Below, piece after piece: positions 35,168 to 43,616 of a DNA stretch of 63,568 nucleotides. The DNA is from Chloroflexota bacterium. Its GTDB lineage: Bacteria; Chloroflexota; Dehalococcoidia; Lucifugimonadales; UBA3495. A program made the translations under genes and the position numbers. The stretch spans positions 1-63,568 of the forward strand of contig JAPPMU010000036.1 in assembly GCA_028873965.1 (NCBI GenBank). The letters are read 5' to 3'. Position 1 is the stretch's first letter. Every line of letters starts with the position of its first letter. The notes under the pieces are model-generated. The model did no database searches. It was not told where the DNA came from and saw nothing but the letters and a program-made list of their open reading frames with translations.

Positions 35168-35193
35168 CTCCAACCAAAGGCCGGTGATGGAGG

Positions 35194-35898
35194 TCAGGCG
35201 GGCAGCGCGCCGTCAACGGACTCGATGCGCCCGTCAGCCATCTGGAGGCGCCGGTCGGCCATGTCGGCCAGCAGCAGGTCGTGCGTGGCCGTAACCACGG
35301 TGACGCCGCGACTGGCGCCGATGTCGCGCATGATGCGGCCGATGGTCTGGCCGGTGACGCTGTCCAGCTCGCCGGTGGGCTCGTCGGCGAAGAGCACGGA
35401 CGGATCGGCGACCAGGGCGCGGGCGATGGCGACGCGCTGCTGCTCGCCGCCGGAGAGTTCGTAGGGGCGATGGCCGGAGCGACCGGTGAGTCCTACCAGG
35501 TCCAGGGCCTCGTTGGCTCGGCGGCGGCGGTCCCGCCACGAAACGCCGGCGATGTGCAGGGGCAATTCCACGTTCTCAAAGGCCGACAGCAGGGGGATCA
35601 GGCCGAAGGACTGGAAGACAAAGCCGATGCGGTCGCGGCGCAGGCCGACCAGTTCGCGTTCGGGCATCTGGGACAGTTCGCGTCCCTCGAACCACACCTT
35701 GCCGGAGCTGGGCCGGTCAAGCCCCGCCAACAGGTTCAGCAGGGTAGTCTTGCCCGAGCCGGATCGTCCCACCAGGGCGACGAACTCGCCGGGCGAGATG
35801 CTGACCGTGACCTCGTTGACCGCGCGGACGGCGCTGTCCCCTTCGCCGAACTCGCGGACGACCGATTCTGCGGCCAACGCCGCCGTCACCTCCGCCAT
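35194..35898 (-). CDS. ABC transporter ATP-binding protein (LolD/MacB type)
   Basis: A 234-aa ATPase: Walker [16 protein letters not shown]-loop VFQSFGLIPLL, signature [15 protein letters not shown], Walker [16 protein letters not shown] and H-loop VVTATHDLLLA. The type pairs with FtsX-like permeases for export or lipoprotein release, but none is encoded nearby. It follows two small genes and another ABC ATPase (36483) on the same strand, so the group is probably one transcript. Confidence 0.88.
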   Translation of the reverse strand: MAEVTAALAAESVVREFGEGDSAVRAVNEVTVSISPGEFVALVGRSGSGKTTLLNLLAGLDRPSSGKVWFEGRELSQMPERELVGLRRDRIGFVFQSFGLIPLLSAFENVELPLHIAGVSWRDRRRRANEALDLVGLTGRSGHRPYELSGGEQQRVAIARALVADPSVLFADEPTGELDSVTGQTIGRIMRDIGASRGVTVVTATHDLLLADMADRRLQMADGRIESVDGALPA

Positions 35899-35906
35899 GG
35901 ATTACC

Positions 35907-36230
35907 TCACCCCTTGTCCGGCGCGCCGTTGCCGTTGCGGTTGCCCAAGCGCTCGGCCAGGTCCAGGAACCGCGTCATCAGCAAATCGCCCCGTTCTCTT
36001 TCAGCCTGCAACGTTGCCAGAAATTGCTCACGCTCCTGGCGGTTCTGCTCACGCTCGGCGGTTAGCATCTCGATGATTCCCTGCTGAAAGGCGCGCTGGT
36101 CCGCCAATTCCTGAGCGCGGGAGATGCGTTCTGCCTCTCGGGCCGTGCGTTCCGCTTCCTCACGTCGTAAACGATCCGCTTCCATCTGACGGTTTTGCAT
36201 GATTGTCCATAGCGTCAAGAACATATCCAA
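35907..36230 (-). CDS. Coiled-coil protein (107 aa)
   Basis: Almost the whole protein is a charged helix (RLRREEAERTAREAERISRA; REQNRQEREQFLATLQAERE), predicted coiled coil, with a short hydrophobic start (MDMFLTLWTIMQ). Its 5' end overlaps the 36160-36444 gene by about 70 nt in another frame unless translation starts at a later Met. It lies 8 nt before the ABC ATPase gene. No family recognised; it may be an accessory of the transporter. Confidence 0.55.
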   Translation of the reverse strand: MDMFLTLWTIMQNRQMEADRLRREEAERTAREAERISRAQELADQRAFQQGIIEMLTAEREQNRQEREQFLATLQAERERGDLLMTRFLDLAERLGNRNGNGAPDKG

Positions 36231-36444
36231 CCCCCCCGAAAAACGCCAGCCACAGCAGCGTTGCCGCGGTGGTATTCAGAACGGCTGCCGATATGGTATC
36301 AGAAAGCTCCTCTTCCGCCGCGCCGTAGGCCCACAGCGTCAGCCATAGAACTCCGCCGCCAATCAGAACGGTGAGCGCCAGGTAGAATGCGATGCCCGCG
36401 GCGAGCGAGAGCAGATGGCGTCGAGCCGGCCGGTGTTCCTCCAT
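36160..36444 (-). CDS. Small two-helix membrane protein
   Basis: A 94-aa protein with helices LAAGIAFYLALTVLIGGGVL and ATLLWLAFFGGVGYVLDAM, joined by an acidic loop. The start at MEEHRPARRH is chosen; an upstream in-frame start would overlap the next gene more. Located between two ABC ATPase genes on the same strand. It is not an FtsX permease. Function unknown. Confidence 0.5.
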   Translation of the reverse strand: MEEHRPARRHLLSLAAGIAFYLALTVLIGGGVLWLTLWAYGAAEEELSDTISAAVLNTTAATLLWLAFFGGVGYVLDAMDNHAKPSDGSGSFTT

Positions 36445-36482
36445 AACATCGTCAGGGAGCGAGCCGCAGGCCGGCAATGCGC

Positions 36483-37712
36483 CTAGTCGTCGGCGACGGT
36501 TTCCCACCGCTCTCGGCTGCGATGGGGAGCCGAGGCCGGGCGCAGGGTTATCGAGCCGGTGTCCTCGTCCATGCCGGCGGTGGCCAGTCCCTCCAGCGAC
36601 AGCTGTTCCACGTATTCGCGGGGCAGCTGGAGGCGGCCGGCGCGGTCAACCACCAGGTACTCTTCCTCCCGGCCCTCATCGCCCCGGTAGGACGACATGA
36701 GGTAGGACTCGGAGCCGATGCGGCCGTCGCGGATGCGCACCACGCGGTCCACCCAGCGCGCGATGCCGGCGTAGTGCGTGACGATGATGATGGTCACGCC
36801 GAACCGCCGGTTGATGCGCTGGAGCATCCGGAAGACGTCCTCGGCCATGTTGGTGTCCAGCTCGCCGGTGGGTTCGTCGGCCAGGAGCAACGGCGGGTTG
36901 TTGGCCAGGGCAACGGCGATGGCCACCCGCTGCTGCTCGCCGCCGGACAACTCCGAAGGGTAACGGCGCGACTTGTCCCCCATCTGCAGGGCTTCGAGCA
37001 GTTCCTCGGCGCGTTCGCGGCGTTGCCGCTTGGCGGCGCCGGCGATGGCCTGGGGTAGCTCGATGTTGTCACGCACGCTCAGGTAGGGCACCAGGTTGCG
37101 CCCGGTGGCCTGCCAGACGAATCCGACCTCGCGGCGGCGATAGGCCACCAGGTCCTGGTCGGTGATGTCCAGCAGATCGCGGTCGCCCACGCGGATGCGT
37201 CCTGCTGACGGGCGCTCCAGGCCGGCGAGGATGTTCAAAAGAGTGGTCTTGCCGGACCCGCTGGCGCCGACGATGCCGATCAGCTCGCCGGATCGGACCT
37301 CCAGATCGACGCCGCGCAGGGCGACCACTTCCAGGTCGGCTGGCTTGTAGATCTTGAAAAGATCGTTGGCCTCGACGTAGGCCGTCACGGTTTCATCGTC
37401 GTCGTCAGCGTCCGGCCATGGTTCCGGCGCCGGAGCCGGTGCGGCCGGCCGCGCGCCGTTGTCGGACACCGGACGTGGCGGCGGAGATTCAGCGACCGGG
37501 GCCTCCTCCGGTACGGCCGCCGATACGCCGTCAGTGGCGGGAGGAGCCTCGGGGATCTTCTCTGCCGTCTCCGGCGGCGCCGCTGCCACTACAACGCTTT
37601 CCTCAGCGGCGTCCGCTGCGGGTTGTTCTGCGGTCAGGCGGGCGCGGCGCTCGGGCGGCATGAACTGGCGAGCGTAGTCGTCGGCGTTACTATCTTGCGG
37701 CGAAGTGGACAT
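36483..37712 (-). CDS. ABC ATPase with disordered N-tail and AbrB-like C-domain
   Basis: A 409-aa protein. Residues 1-105 are Pro/Ala/Glu-rich and likely disordered. The ATPase has Walker [16 protein letters not shown]-loop FVWQATG, signature [15 protein letters not shown] and Walker [13 protein letters not shown], of the MacB/LolD family. The last 65 residues contain [20 protein letters not shown] with the 'GRxxLP' pattern of SpoVT/AbrB swapped-hairpin domains. The domain pairing is unusual and could give DNA or partner binding. No permease is adjacent. Confidence 0.8.
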   Translation of the reverse strand: MSTSPQDSNADDYARQFMPPERRARLTAEQPAADAAEESVVVAAAPPETAEKIPEAPPATDGVSAAVPEEAPVAESPPPRPVSDNGARPAAPAPAPEPWPDADDDDETVTAYVEANDLFKIYKPADLEVVALRGVDLEVRSGELIGIVGASGSGKTTLLNILAGLERPSAGRIRVGDRDLLDITDQDLVAYRRREVGFVWQATGRNLVPYLSVRDNIELPQAIAGAAKRQRRERAEELLEALQMGDKSRRYPSELSGGEQQRVAIAVALANNPPLLLADEPTGELDTNMAEDVFRMLQRINRRFGVTIIIVTHYAGIARWVDRVVRIRDGRIGSESYLMSSYRGDEGREEEYLVVDRAGRLQLPREYVEQLSLEGLATAGMDEDTGSITLRPASAPHRSRERWETVADD

Positions 37713-37798
37713 TCTGTACCATCTCGGAAGCCGTGTTGCGTCAAATCCACGGCATTATAACGTGCAATGCGGTGGTGTGGCAGCGTTCAAATGGGAAA

Positions 37799-37820
37799 GG
37801 GCGAGCCGGTGGGCTCGCCC
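37799..37820 (-). terminator. Terminator after arsM
   Basis: GGGCGAGCC and GGCTCGCCC form a 9-bp stem. It lies upstream of arsM's stop on the plus map and therefore downstream of arsM on the minus strand, with a TTTCCC tail. Confidence 0.7.
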
Positions 37821-37851
37821 CGTTGCGAGATGTACCGGATGCTCGACGCAA

Positions 37852-38727
37852 TTATGCGGGCTTGCGGGCCGACACCTTGACGCTGGCTACGTTCAGGGGT
37901 ACGTCATCCTCATCGAGTCGGATCGACTCGTCGATGGTGGTAATTTCAACGAAACCGGCGGACTCCATGCGGCCCAGGTAGGTCCCGCGGTACTCGGCGC
38001 CGCCGATGCACGAGGCCCAGGACTCGGCGTCGGTCAGGCGTGGGCCATCCTCGGTCAGGGCCAGCATGTCGGATACGTGGAGGCGGCCGCCGGGGGTGAG
38101 CACTCGGAAGGCTTCCCGGAACACGGCGTCCTTGTCGGGGGACAGGCAGATGACGCAGTTGCTGATCACCACGTCAACGCTGGCGTCGGGCAGGGGAATA
38201 TCTTCAAGATGGCCCTGCATGAACTCGACGTTGGTCAGCCCGGCGCGGTCGCGGTTGGCGTTGGCCAGGGCCAGCATCTCGGGGGTCATGTCCAGCCCGA
38301 AGACCTTGCCCGACTCGCCCACCTGCTCGGCAGCGATGAAACAGTCGATGCCGCCGCCGGAACCCAAGTCGAGCACCGTTTCGCCGGGGCGCAGGTCGGC
38401 CAGGGCGGTGGGGTTGCCACAGCCGGCGGAGGCGGCCATGGCCTCCACGGGCAGGCCCTGGAGCTGGGCTTCGTTGTACAGGGCCATGGCGCGCTCGGTG
38501 TCGGCGGGGCTGCAGCACACGGTGGCGGCAGTATCGCCGCAACCGCAAGCCATAGCGTCGTGTCCGCAGTCGTCGGCGCCGCAAGTGCCATGACCGCAGT
38601 TCTCTGCGCCGCAGCCCTCGCCCTGGGGCGTGACATCAGTCAGCTGGATCACCCGCAAGGCGCGCTGTCCGTAGTGCTCCTGGACGGCCTGGCGGATTTC
38701 GTTGGTATTGTTGGGTACGGTCGTCAT
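37852..38727 (-). CDS. arsM: Arsenite methyltransferase
   Basis: It methylates As(III) with SAM. Motif I is VLDLGSGGGIDCFIAA; the arsenic-binding cysteines lie in GCGNPTAL, in SNCVICLSPDKDAVF and in SWASCIGGAEYRG. The extra feature is a cysteine-rich stretch near residues 39-72 (GCGAENCGHGTCGADDCGHD, then CGCGDTAATVCCS), with at least eight Cys. Start at 38727 follows a GGGAGG site. No ArsR regulator or ars transport genes are near. Length 291 aa. Confidence 0.92.
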   Translation of the reverse strand: MTTVPNNTNEIRQAVQEHYGQRALRVIQLTDVTPQGEGCGAENCGHGTCGADDCGHDAMACGCGDTAATVCCSPADTERAMALYNEAQLQGLPVEAMAASAGCGNPTALADLRPGETVLDLGSGGGIDCFIAAEQVGESGKVFGLDMTPEMLALANANRDRAGLTNVEFMQGHLEDIPLPDASVDVVISNCVICLSPDKDAVFREAFRVLTPGGRLHVSDMLALTEDGPRLTDAESWASCIGGAEYRGTYLGRMESAGFVEITTIDESIRLDEDDVPLNVASVKVSARKPA

Positions 38728-38875
38728 CAGCGCCTCCCGGGTGTTGGAATATGCAGGTTGGATAAGGGTAATGCTACGCCGGCCGCAGGCCGGCGTCAAA
38801 CGGGCTCAGGTGGTTCGGGTTATAATTGGCCGACGTAGCCTCATCAGATCGACAAACACGCAAGAGCATTTGTCC

Positions 38876-39679
38876 ATGACCACCATCAATGACATTAGCG
38901 ATCTGGCCAGGATCCTCCAGGAGAGACCGGAATGGCTCAGCGCCATTCGCGGACTGGTCCTCACGGAGGAAGTGCTGCGGATGCCGGAAACAATGGCCGA
39001 GTTGACCAAGACGGTAGAGGAGTTAGCCCGGCAGACCGCCGAGCAATTCCGCGTCGTCAACGAGCGTCTGGGACGCCTGGAAACGGATGTAGGCGGCTTG
39101 AAATCCGACATGGCCGAAGTCAAGGACGACGTAGGCGGCCTGAAATCCGATGTCGCCGAACTGAAAGCGGAGCAGAGGCGCACTAACCGTCGATTGGACC
39201 GCGTCGAAAGCCAACTGGGCGCGGTAAGGGGCGATGTATTCGAGATCACTGCCGCACGCAAGATACTGCCAAGCGTAATCCAGCAGATGGGTTTATATCA
39301 TTGTGACCCCATCGTTGGCCCAGGGATCAATTTGGCACAAGACCGTATCAACGATATCCGCCAAGCTGAGCAGGCGGGTACTGTGGAACGGAACTCCGAC
39401 CAGGAAGTTGGGCTGGCAGACATAGTGCTGTACGGCAGGCAATCCAGTGACAATGAACCGATCTGGGTAGTGATCGAAGCCTCGGCCAGGATTGACGAGC
39501 ATGACATCACCCGCGCCAGGCACCGTGCCGACATACTTGCCGCGGTGTATCGTGAAAACTCTGCCGCAGTGGTCGTGGGCGAATCCATTGACGACCGTGA
39601 CCAAGCCAGGGCCACCGACGCAGGAGTATCCGTGATCACGGTTCGCCCAAGGTATCGGCCTACAGAAGGAGACGACTGA
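38876..39679 (+). CDS. Coiled-coil protein with PD-(D/E)XK-like C-terminus (DUF3782-like)
   Basis: A 267-aa protein. Residues about 50-125 form a coiled coil with repeating VGGLKSD units (DVGGLKSDMAEVKDD and DVGGLKSDVAELKAE). The C-terminal part has GLADIVLYGRQ and PIWVVIEASARIDEHDI, resembling the Asp and Glu strands of restriction-fold proteins; the usual Lys is replaced (EAS). Many Chloroflexota and cyanobacterial proteins have this form, and function is unknown. It ends 2 nt before the enolase-family gene. Confidence 0.65.
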   Translation: MTTINDISDLARILQERPEWLSAIRGLVLTEEVLRMPETMAELTKTVEELARQTAEQFRVVNERLGRLETDVGGLKSDMAEVKDDVGGLKSDVAELKAEQRRTNRRLDRVESQLGAVRGDVFEITAARKILPSVIQQMGLYHCDPIVGPGINLAQDRINDIRQAEQAGTVERNSDQEVGLADIVLYGRQSSDNEPIWVVIEASARIDEHDITRARHRADILAAVYRENSAAVVVGESIDDRDQARATDAGVSVITVRPRYRPTEGDD

Positions 39680-39681
39680 CC

Positions 39682-40767
39682 ATGAGAATTACCGGCGGCA
39701 CCACGCGCGTTTTGCAGACACCGGCGGACAACCCGCTGGTGGTGGGCATCGACCAACCGGGCACCCGCGAGTTCGTCACCCTGGAACTCCACACCGACGA
39801 GGGCATCACCGGCATCGGCCTGACCTTTTTCGGGGGGCCGCTGGTGCACGCGCTGCGGCGCGCGGTGGACGACCTGGTGGAACTGGCGGTGGGCGAGGAT
39901 CCCATGAACCCCGAAGCCGTGTGGGGCAAGCTGATGGACGCCTGCTCGTCGGCCGGGCCGGAGGGCATCCTGTCCCTGGGCCTGGCGCCCATCGACATGG
40001 CGGTGTGGGACATCAAGGCCAAGGCGCTGGACCAGACCGTGTGCAGCCTCATGGGCGGGTACCGGGACCGCGCGCCCACTTACGCCAGCGGCGCATTGAT
40101 GCGACCCATGGGACTGGAGTACCTGTCCGAAGCCGGCCCGCGCCTGGTGGAGCAGGGATTCCGCCAGATGAAAACGCAGATGGGCGCGGAGCCCACGGCC
40201 GCCCGCGAGGTGGCCCGCATCCGCACCTTGCGGGATGCCATTGGGCCCGATATCGACCTGATGTGCGACATCAACCAGCTCTGGAACGTGAACCAGGCCA
40301 TCCAGATCGGCAGCATGGTGGAGGAGTATCACCTGTTCTGGCTGGAGGACGTGGTAGCGCGGGATGATTACCAGGGCCTGGCGCGGGTCGCCGACGCGCT
40401 GACCACTCCCATCGCCGCCGGGGAGTACGTGTACGGCATCCGGCCCTTCCGCCACATGGTGGAGCACCGGAGCATCGACATCGTAATGGTGGACCTGCTG
40501 CGCGCCGGCGGCATCACGCCGTTCCGCAAGATCGCCGGCATGGCGGAGGCGTTCAACCTGCCCGTGGTGTCCCACCTGATACCCGAGGTGCAGGTGCATA
40601 CGATCGCGGCGATACCCAACGGGCTGACGGTGGAGTACATGCCGTGGTCGCTGCGGCTGTTCGACGAGACGCCGGACATCGTGGACGGCGACCTCGTGGT
40701 TCCCGACCGGCCCGGCTTGGGCCTGTCCTTCAGCCAGGACGCCATCGCCCAGTACCAGGTCGCCTGA
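39682..40767 (+). CDS. Mandelate racemase/muconate lactonizing enzyme family protein
   Basis: An enolase-superfamily member (361 aa). Metal ligands are D196 (MCDINQLW), E222 (WLEDV) and E248 (AGEYV). K164 and H298 (VSHLIPEVQ) are possible bases. The second Lys of the KxK motif is Q166, so this is unlikely to racemise; sugar-acid dehydration is a better guess. It lies 2 nt after the coiled-coil gene, and a 68-bp repeat follows. The family is expanded in SAR202, where breakdown of resistant organic matter is proposed. Confidence 0.85.
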   Translation: MRITGGTTRVLQTPADNPLVVGIDQPGTREFVTLELHTDEGITGIGLTFFGGPLVHALRRAVDDLVELAVGEDPMNPEAVWGKLMDACSSAGPEGILSLGLAPIDMAVWDIKAKALDQTVCSLMGGYRDRAPTYASGALMRPMGLEYLSEAGPRLVEQGFRQMKTQMGAEPTAAREVARIRTLRDAIGPDIDLMCDINQLWNVNQAIQIGSMVEEYHLFWLEDVVARDDYQGLARVADALTTPIAAGEYVYGIRPFRHMVEHRSIDIVMVDLLRAGGITPFRKIAGMAEAFNLPVVSHLIPEVQVHTIAAIPNGLTVEYMPWSLRLFDETPDIVDGDLVVPDRPGLGLSFSQDAIAQYQVA

Positions 40768-40778
40768 ACGAAAGTTAA

Positions 40779-40846
40779 TTTACATGGATCAACAGGATAT
40801 ACAGGATAATTATTTCAATCCTGTTCATCCTGTTCATCCATGTAAA
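40779..40846. repeat. Palindromic element (tttacatggat...atccatgtaaa)
   Basis: A 68-bp inverted repeat: tttacatggatcaacaggat and its near complement, with repeated 'caggat' and 'atcctg' units. A scrap of the same repeat precedes the gene at 7954 (8891-8910). It lies between the enolase-family and NIPSNAP genes. Confidence 0.7.
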
Positions 40847-40885
40847 AACTGCATTCCTGGCACAACTAATTGAGGAGTTTGATCA

Positions 40886-41197
40886 ATGGCTACCTACCAG
40901 TTGCGCATCTACACCATCAACCGCGGCATGATGGATTCCTGGCTCGGCGTGTTCAACGAGCACATCCGGCCGCTGCACGACCGACTGGGGATCCCCGTGG
41001 TGTCCAGCTACGTGAACGCCGACCGGACGGAGTTCATCTGGGTGCGCCGGTTCGACAGCGCGGACCAGATTGCGGAGAAGGAAGCGGCCTACTTCGCGTC
41101 CCCGGAGCGCTCGGCGCTGGGTGACCGCCCCACCAGCCACATCGCCAAGATGGAAGTGCGGGTGATGGACGGAGTGGAGACCGCGGCGGCAGCGTAG
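40886..41197 (+). CDS. NIPSNAP-family protein
   Basis: A 103-aa protein of the dimeric alpha/beta-barrel NIPSNAP group: YQLRIYTINRGMMDSWLGVF at the start, then IWVRRFDSADQIAEKEAAYF. These small proteins are often encoded near catabolic enzymes but have no known reaction. ATG at 40886 follows a GAGGAG site. A 28-bp palindrome lies 15 nt past its stop. Confidence 0.85.
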   Translation: MATYQLRIYTINRGMMDSWLGVFNEHIRPLHDRLGIPVVSSYVNADRTEFIWVRRFDSADQIAEKEAAYFASPERSALGDRPTSHIAKMEVRVMDGVETAAAA

Positions 41198-41212
41198 CCC
41201 ACGCTCTGATGC

Positions 41213-41240
41213 GTAGGGGCGAATCGCGATTCGCCCCTAC
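41213..41240. terminator. Perfect 28-bp palindrome between convergent genes
   Basis: gtaggggcgaatcg is followed at once by its exact complement. It lies between the NIPSNAP gene and the stop of the PPOX gene, so it may serve as a two-way terminator, though no U-tract is present on either side. Confidence 0.6.
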
Positions 41241-41749
41241 GTGGTTTCCGCCGGCACCTGCTCGGCCTGGCGCGCGTGCCAGCCGGCGTTGACGCCGGCC
41301 CAGTAGTCTTCCCAGTTGCGGCGGGTGTCGGCCTCGGTGGCGCCGTCCCAGTAACCGGGCGACACCAACGGTAGGGCCTGCTCCACGCGGATGAGGACCA
41401 CGGCGCGCACGCTGTCGGCCAATCCGGTCACGTTGGGTGCGCCGTTGCGCATCCGCTCCTTCACCTCAGCCTCAAGCTCGTCGCCGGAGTGGACGGCCAC
41501 GGTGCCCTTGAAGCGGTAGCCCTTGCGGGCGAACTGGTCCACGACGTTGATCTCGATGGACGGGTTGTGCTCCAGGTTCCGCATGGTGCCCGGTGACGCC
41601 AGGTCGGTGAACAGGATGTGATCGTCGTCCCAGATCATGGTGGTGGCCTTGGGCGACAGGTTGGGAGTGCCGTCCGGGCAGACGGTTGCGGCGAAGATCA
41701 GGCGCTGCTCGGTCAGAACCCGCTTCATGTCATCGGTAAGAATGCCCAT
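41237..41749 (-). CDS. Pyridoxamine 5'-phosphate oxidase-like protein
   Basis: A 170-aa split-barrel flavin protein. Family segments are IFAATVCPDGTPNLSPKATT, ILFTDLASPGTMRNLEHNPS and IEINVVDQFARKGYRFKGTV. It lacks the PLP-binding C-terminus of true PdxH. Probably binds FMN. It overlaps the palindrome by a few bases at its 3' end. On the minus strand it follows a GNAT gene by 20 nt and a Uma2 gene, so the three may be cotranscribed. Confidence 0.85.
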   Translation of the reverse strand: MGILTDDMKRVLTEQRLIFAATVCPDGTPNLSPKATTMIWDDDHILFTDLASPGTMRNLEHNPSIEINVVDQFARKGYRFKGTVAVHSGDELEAEVKERMRNGAPNVTGLADSVRAVVLIRVEQALPLVSPGYWDGATEADTRRNWEDYWAGVNAGWHARQAEQVPAETT

Positions 41750-41769
41750 GTTTGGTGTCTCTCCGGTTG

Positions 41770-42222
41770 CTAAAGTTCCTTGACCATCTCGCGGTGAGGG
41801 ATGCCGGCTTCCTCAAAGACGTCGCCGACTTCCCGGTAGCCGTGGCCGGCGTAGAAGGACTTGACGTATTCCTGGGCGTGGAGGGTGATCTGCCGGAAAC
41901 CGCGGGCGCGGCCCTGGTCTTCCAGAAAGGTCAGCACCAAGCCGCCGACGCCGGCGCGGCGCCGGTCCTGTTCCACCGCCATACGCCCGACGTGCGGACC
42001 CTTGCCATCCACGTCGGGCAGGAGCCGGCCGGTGCCGATGATGACCCCGTCATGCAGGGCCACGGCGTGGACGGTTCCCGGGTCAGTGTCGAACTCGTCC
42101 AGCTCGATGTCAGCGGGGACGCCCTGCTCACCCACGAACACGCGAATGCGCAGGCTGAACGCGCCCTCCAACTCGGCGGGCGTTTCGACGACCTTGACGG
42201 TGATGTCTGTGGTGGATGGCAT
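41770..42222 (-). CDS. GNAT-family N-acetyltransferase
   Basis: A 150-aa acetyl-CoA-dependent acetyltransferase, ElaA-like. The start resembles that group (FSLRIRVFVGEQGVPADIEL), and the acetyl-CoA loop reads VGRMAVEQDRRRAGVGGLVL, with the RxxGxG pattern as R-R-A-G-V-G. The segment LHAQEYVKSFYAGHGYREVG closes the fold. Substrate unknown. It is between PPOX and Uma2 genes on one strand. Confidence 0.88.
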   Translation of the reverse strand: MPSTTDITVKVVETPAELEGAFSLRIRVFVGEQGVPADIELDEFDTDPGTVHAVALHDGVIIGTGRLLPDVDGKGPHVGRMAVEQDRRRAGVGGLVLTFLEDQGRARGFRQITLHAQEYVKSFYAGHGYREVGDVFEEAGIPHREMVKEL

Positions 42223-42239
42223 GGGAGTTCTACGCTCGA

Positions 42240-42797
42240 TTACGTATCGAAGACGTCGCGCACGGCGCAGGAGAAGCCGGGCAGCACGTCGCCGCAGTCC
42301 AGCGTATCGTCCTCGGTGAAAGTCCGTGTCGGCCCTTCCGACGGCAGGGCCCTGACGCTGCGCGCTTCCGGGTCAACCACCAGAACCAGCCGGACGCCGA
42401 AGCGCAGCCACATCTGCGCCTTGTCGTACACTTGCGCCGGGCGGTCGCTGGGCGACACCACCTCAACCACCAGATCGGGAACCACCTGGGAGTATCCCGG
42501 CACCCGCGCGCCCAGGGGCAGCCGCGCGGCGGATATGAACGCTATGTCCGGCTCCCGCACCGTATCCGGGTTGCGCTCCAGCTGGATGCCGGAGTCGGAG
42601 GCTACCACACGCCCCAACCGACGGGGCCGGACGAAGTTGCGCAACTCGGTCGAGAAATTTACCACCACTTCGCCATGTTCCTGTCCGCTTGACACGGTTT
42701 CGTGCAGTACCCCCATTATCAGCTCGCCGCGCACGCCCTGGGCATACAGTTCCAGGAGATCGTCGGCAGTAAGCAGTTTTTCCGTAGTGGTAGTCAT
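42240..42797 (-). CDS. Uma2-family protein
   Basis: A 185-aa third Uma2 protein, distant from the pair at 13026. It has LTADDLLELYAQGVRGELIM at the start, REPDIAFISAARLP and DLVVEVVSPSDRPAQVYDKA, with the Asp, Glu and Lys of the nuclease-like core. The last part (WLRFGVRLVLVVDPEARSVR) is typical. Function unknown. Confidence 0.85.
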   Translation of the reverse strand: MTTTTEKLLTADDLLELYAQGVRGELIMGVLHETVSSGQEHGEVVVNFSTELRNFVRPRRLGRVVASDSGIQLERNPDTVREPDIAFISAARLPLGARVPGYSQVVPDLVVEVVSPSDRPAQVYDKAQMWLRFGVRLVLVVDPEARSVRALPSEGPTRTFTEDDTLDCGDVLPGFSCAVRDVFDT

Positions 42798-42873
42798 GAC
42801 GTGTTCCGTGAGAGCGCGGAAAGCGCTGACGTTTTTAGCCAGTCTAAGCGCGGGCCGTACTTGCTTCCCGCAT

Positions 42874-43608
42874 CTACAGTATACCGTCCAACTCCAAACG
42901 ACGGCGGATAATGGACTTGACGAATGACGGCAGCTCTTCTCCAGCTTCTTGGGCTACGGCATTTATCTGGTCGTATTCTGCTGATTCCTCGCCGGACCAA
43001 ATGATGTCTAACCTGCGAATATCACGCATGGCTATGTGCGTATAGTCTTCGGGAAATGCCCAGTAGCAGGTTCGACAATTGTCAGAAATCTTCAACGACC
43101 AATTCTCGCAATGTTCACAGCTCCAGGACTTCGCCCGATTTGCTGACGGGCACAATAGCATATAGTCGTCCACGTCAGTGGACAGTTCCTCGTCACCAGA
43201 TATTTCGAAGGGAATTCGGTGATCAACCTGAAGCTCCCTTTCGGGGAACGGCTCCAAGTATATGTTGCACTTGGCACCATAGCGTTCAAACAAGGAACTC
43301 TTGATGGCCGACGATATGGCCGTTCGACCCGACAATACGGCCGACCGCTGCTTGGCGGGGTCACCAAACCGGTACGCACCGATTGACTTGCCGTCAGAGC
43401 CGGTTACCCGGAAGGTTTCCAGCGGGATACCTAACTCCCTAACGTCACGGGCTCCTCTGGGAGGGTGATTATAACCGTACAGGTCTCTCAGTTCTTCGGT
43501 CGTGACGAACCCGTGTTGCAGGATGTGGTCGATTACCGTTTTTGGGCGCCTGGCCTGGACGCTACGCACCAAATCCAGGAATTCAGGGGGCAGATCTTGG
43601 TTTGTCAT
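42874..43608 (-). CDS. HNH restriction endonuclease (partner of the Dam-like methylase)
   Basis: A 244-aa protein. The HNH core is in FERYGAKCNIYLEP, ELQVDHRIPFEISGDEEL (Asp-His pair) and LLCPSANRAKSW. Two CxxC pairs (SCEHCENW, CRTCYW) suggest a structural zinc. The N-terminal 90 residues include a winged-helix-like part (VIDHILQHGFVTTEELRDLY). It begins 8 nt after the methylase stop, so together they form a type II restriction-modification unit. GC appears lower than neighbours. Confidence 0.78.
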   Translation of the reverse strand: MTNQDLPPEFLDLVRSVQARRPKTVIDHILQHGFVTTEELRDLYGYNHPPRGARDVRELGIPLETFRVTGSDGKSIGAYRFGDPAKQRSAVLSGRTAISSAIKSSLFERYGAKCNIYLEPFPERELQVDHRIPFEISGDEELSTDVDDYMLLCPSANRAKSWSCEHCENWSLKISDNCRTCYWAFPEDYTHIAMRDIRRLDIIWSGEESAEYDQINAVAQEAGEELPSFVKSIIRRRLELDGIL

Positions 43609-43616
43609 CTTGCTGT

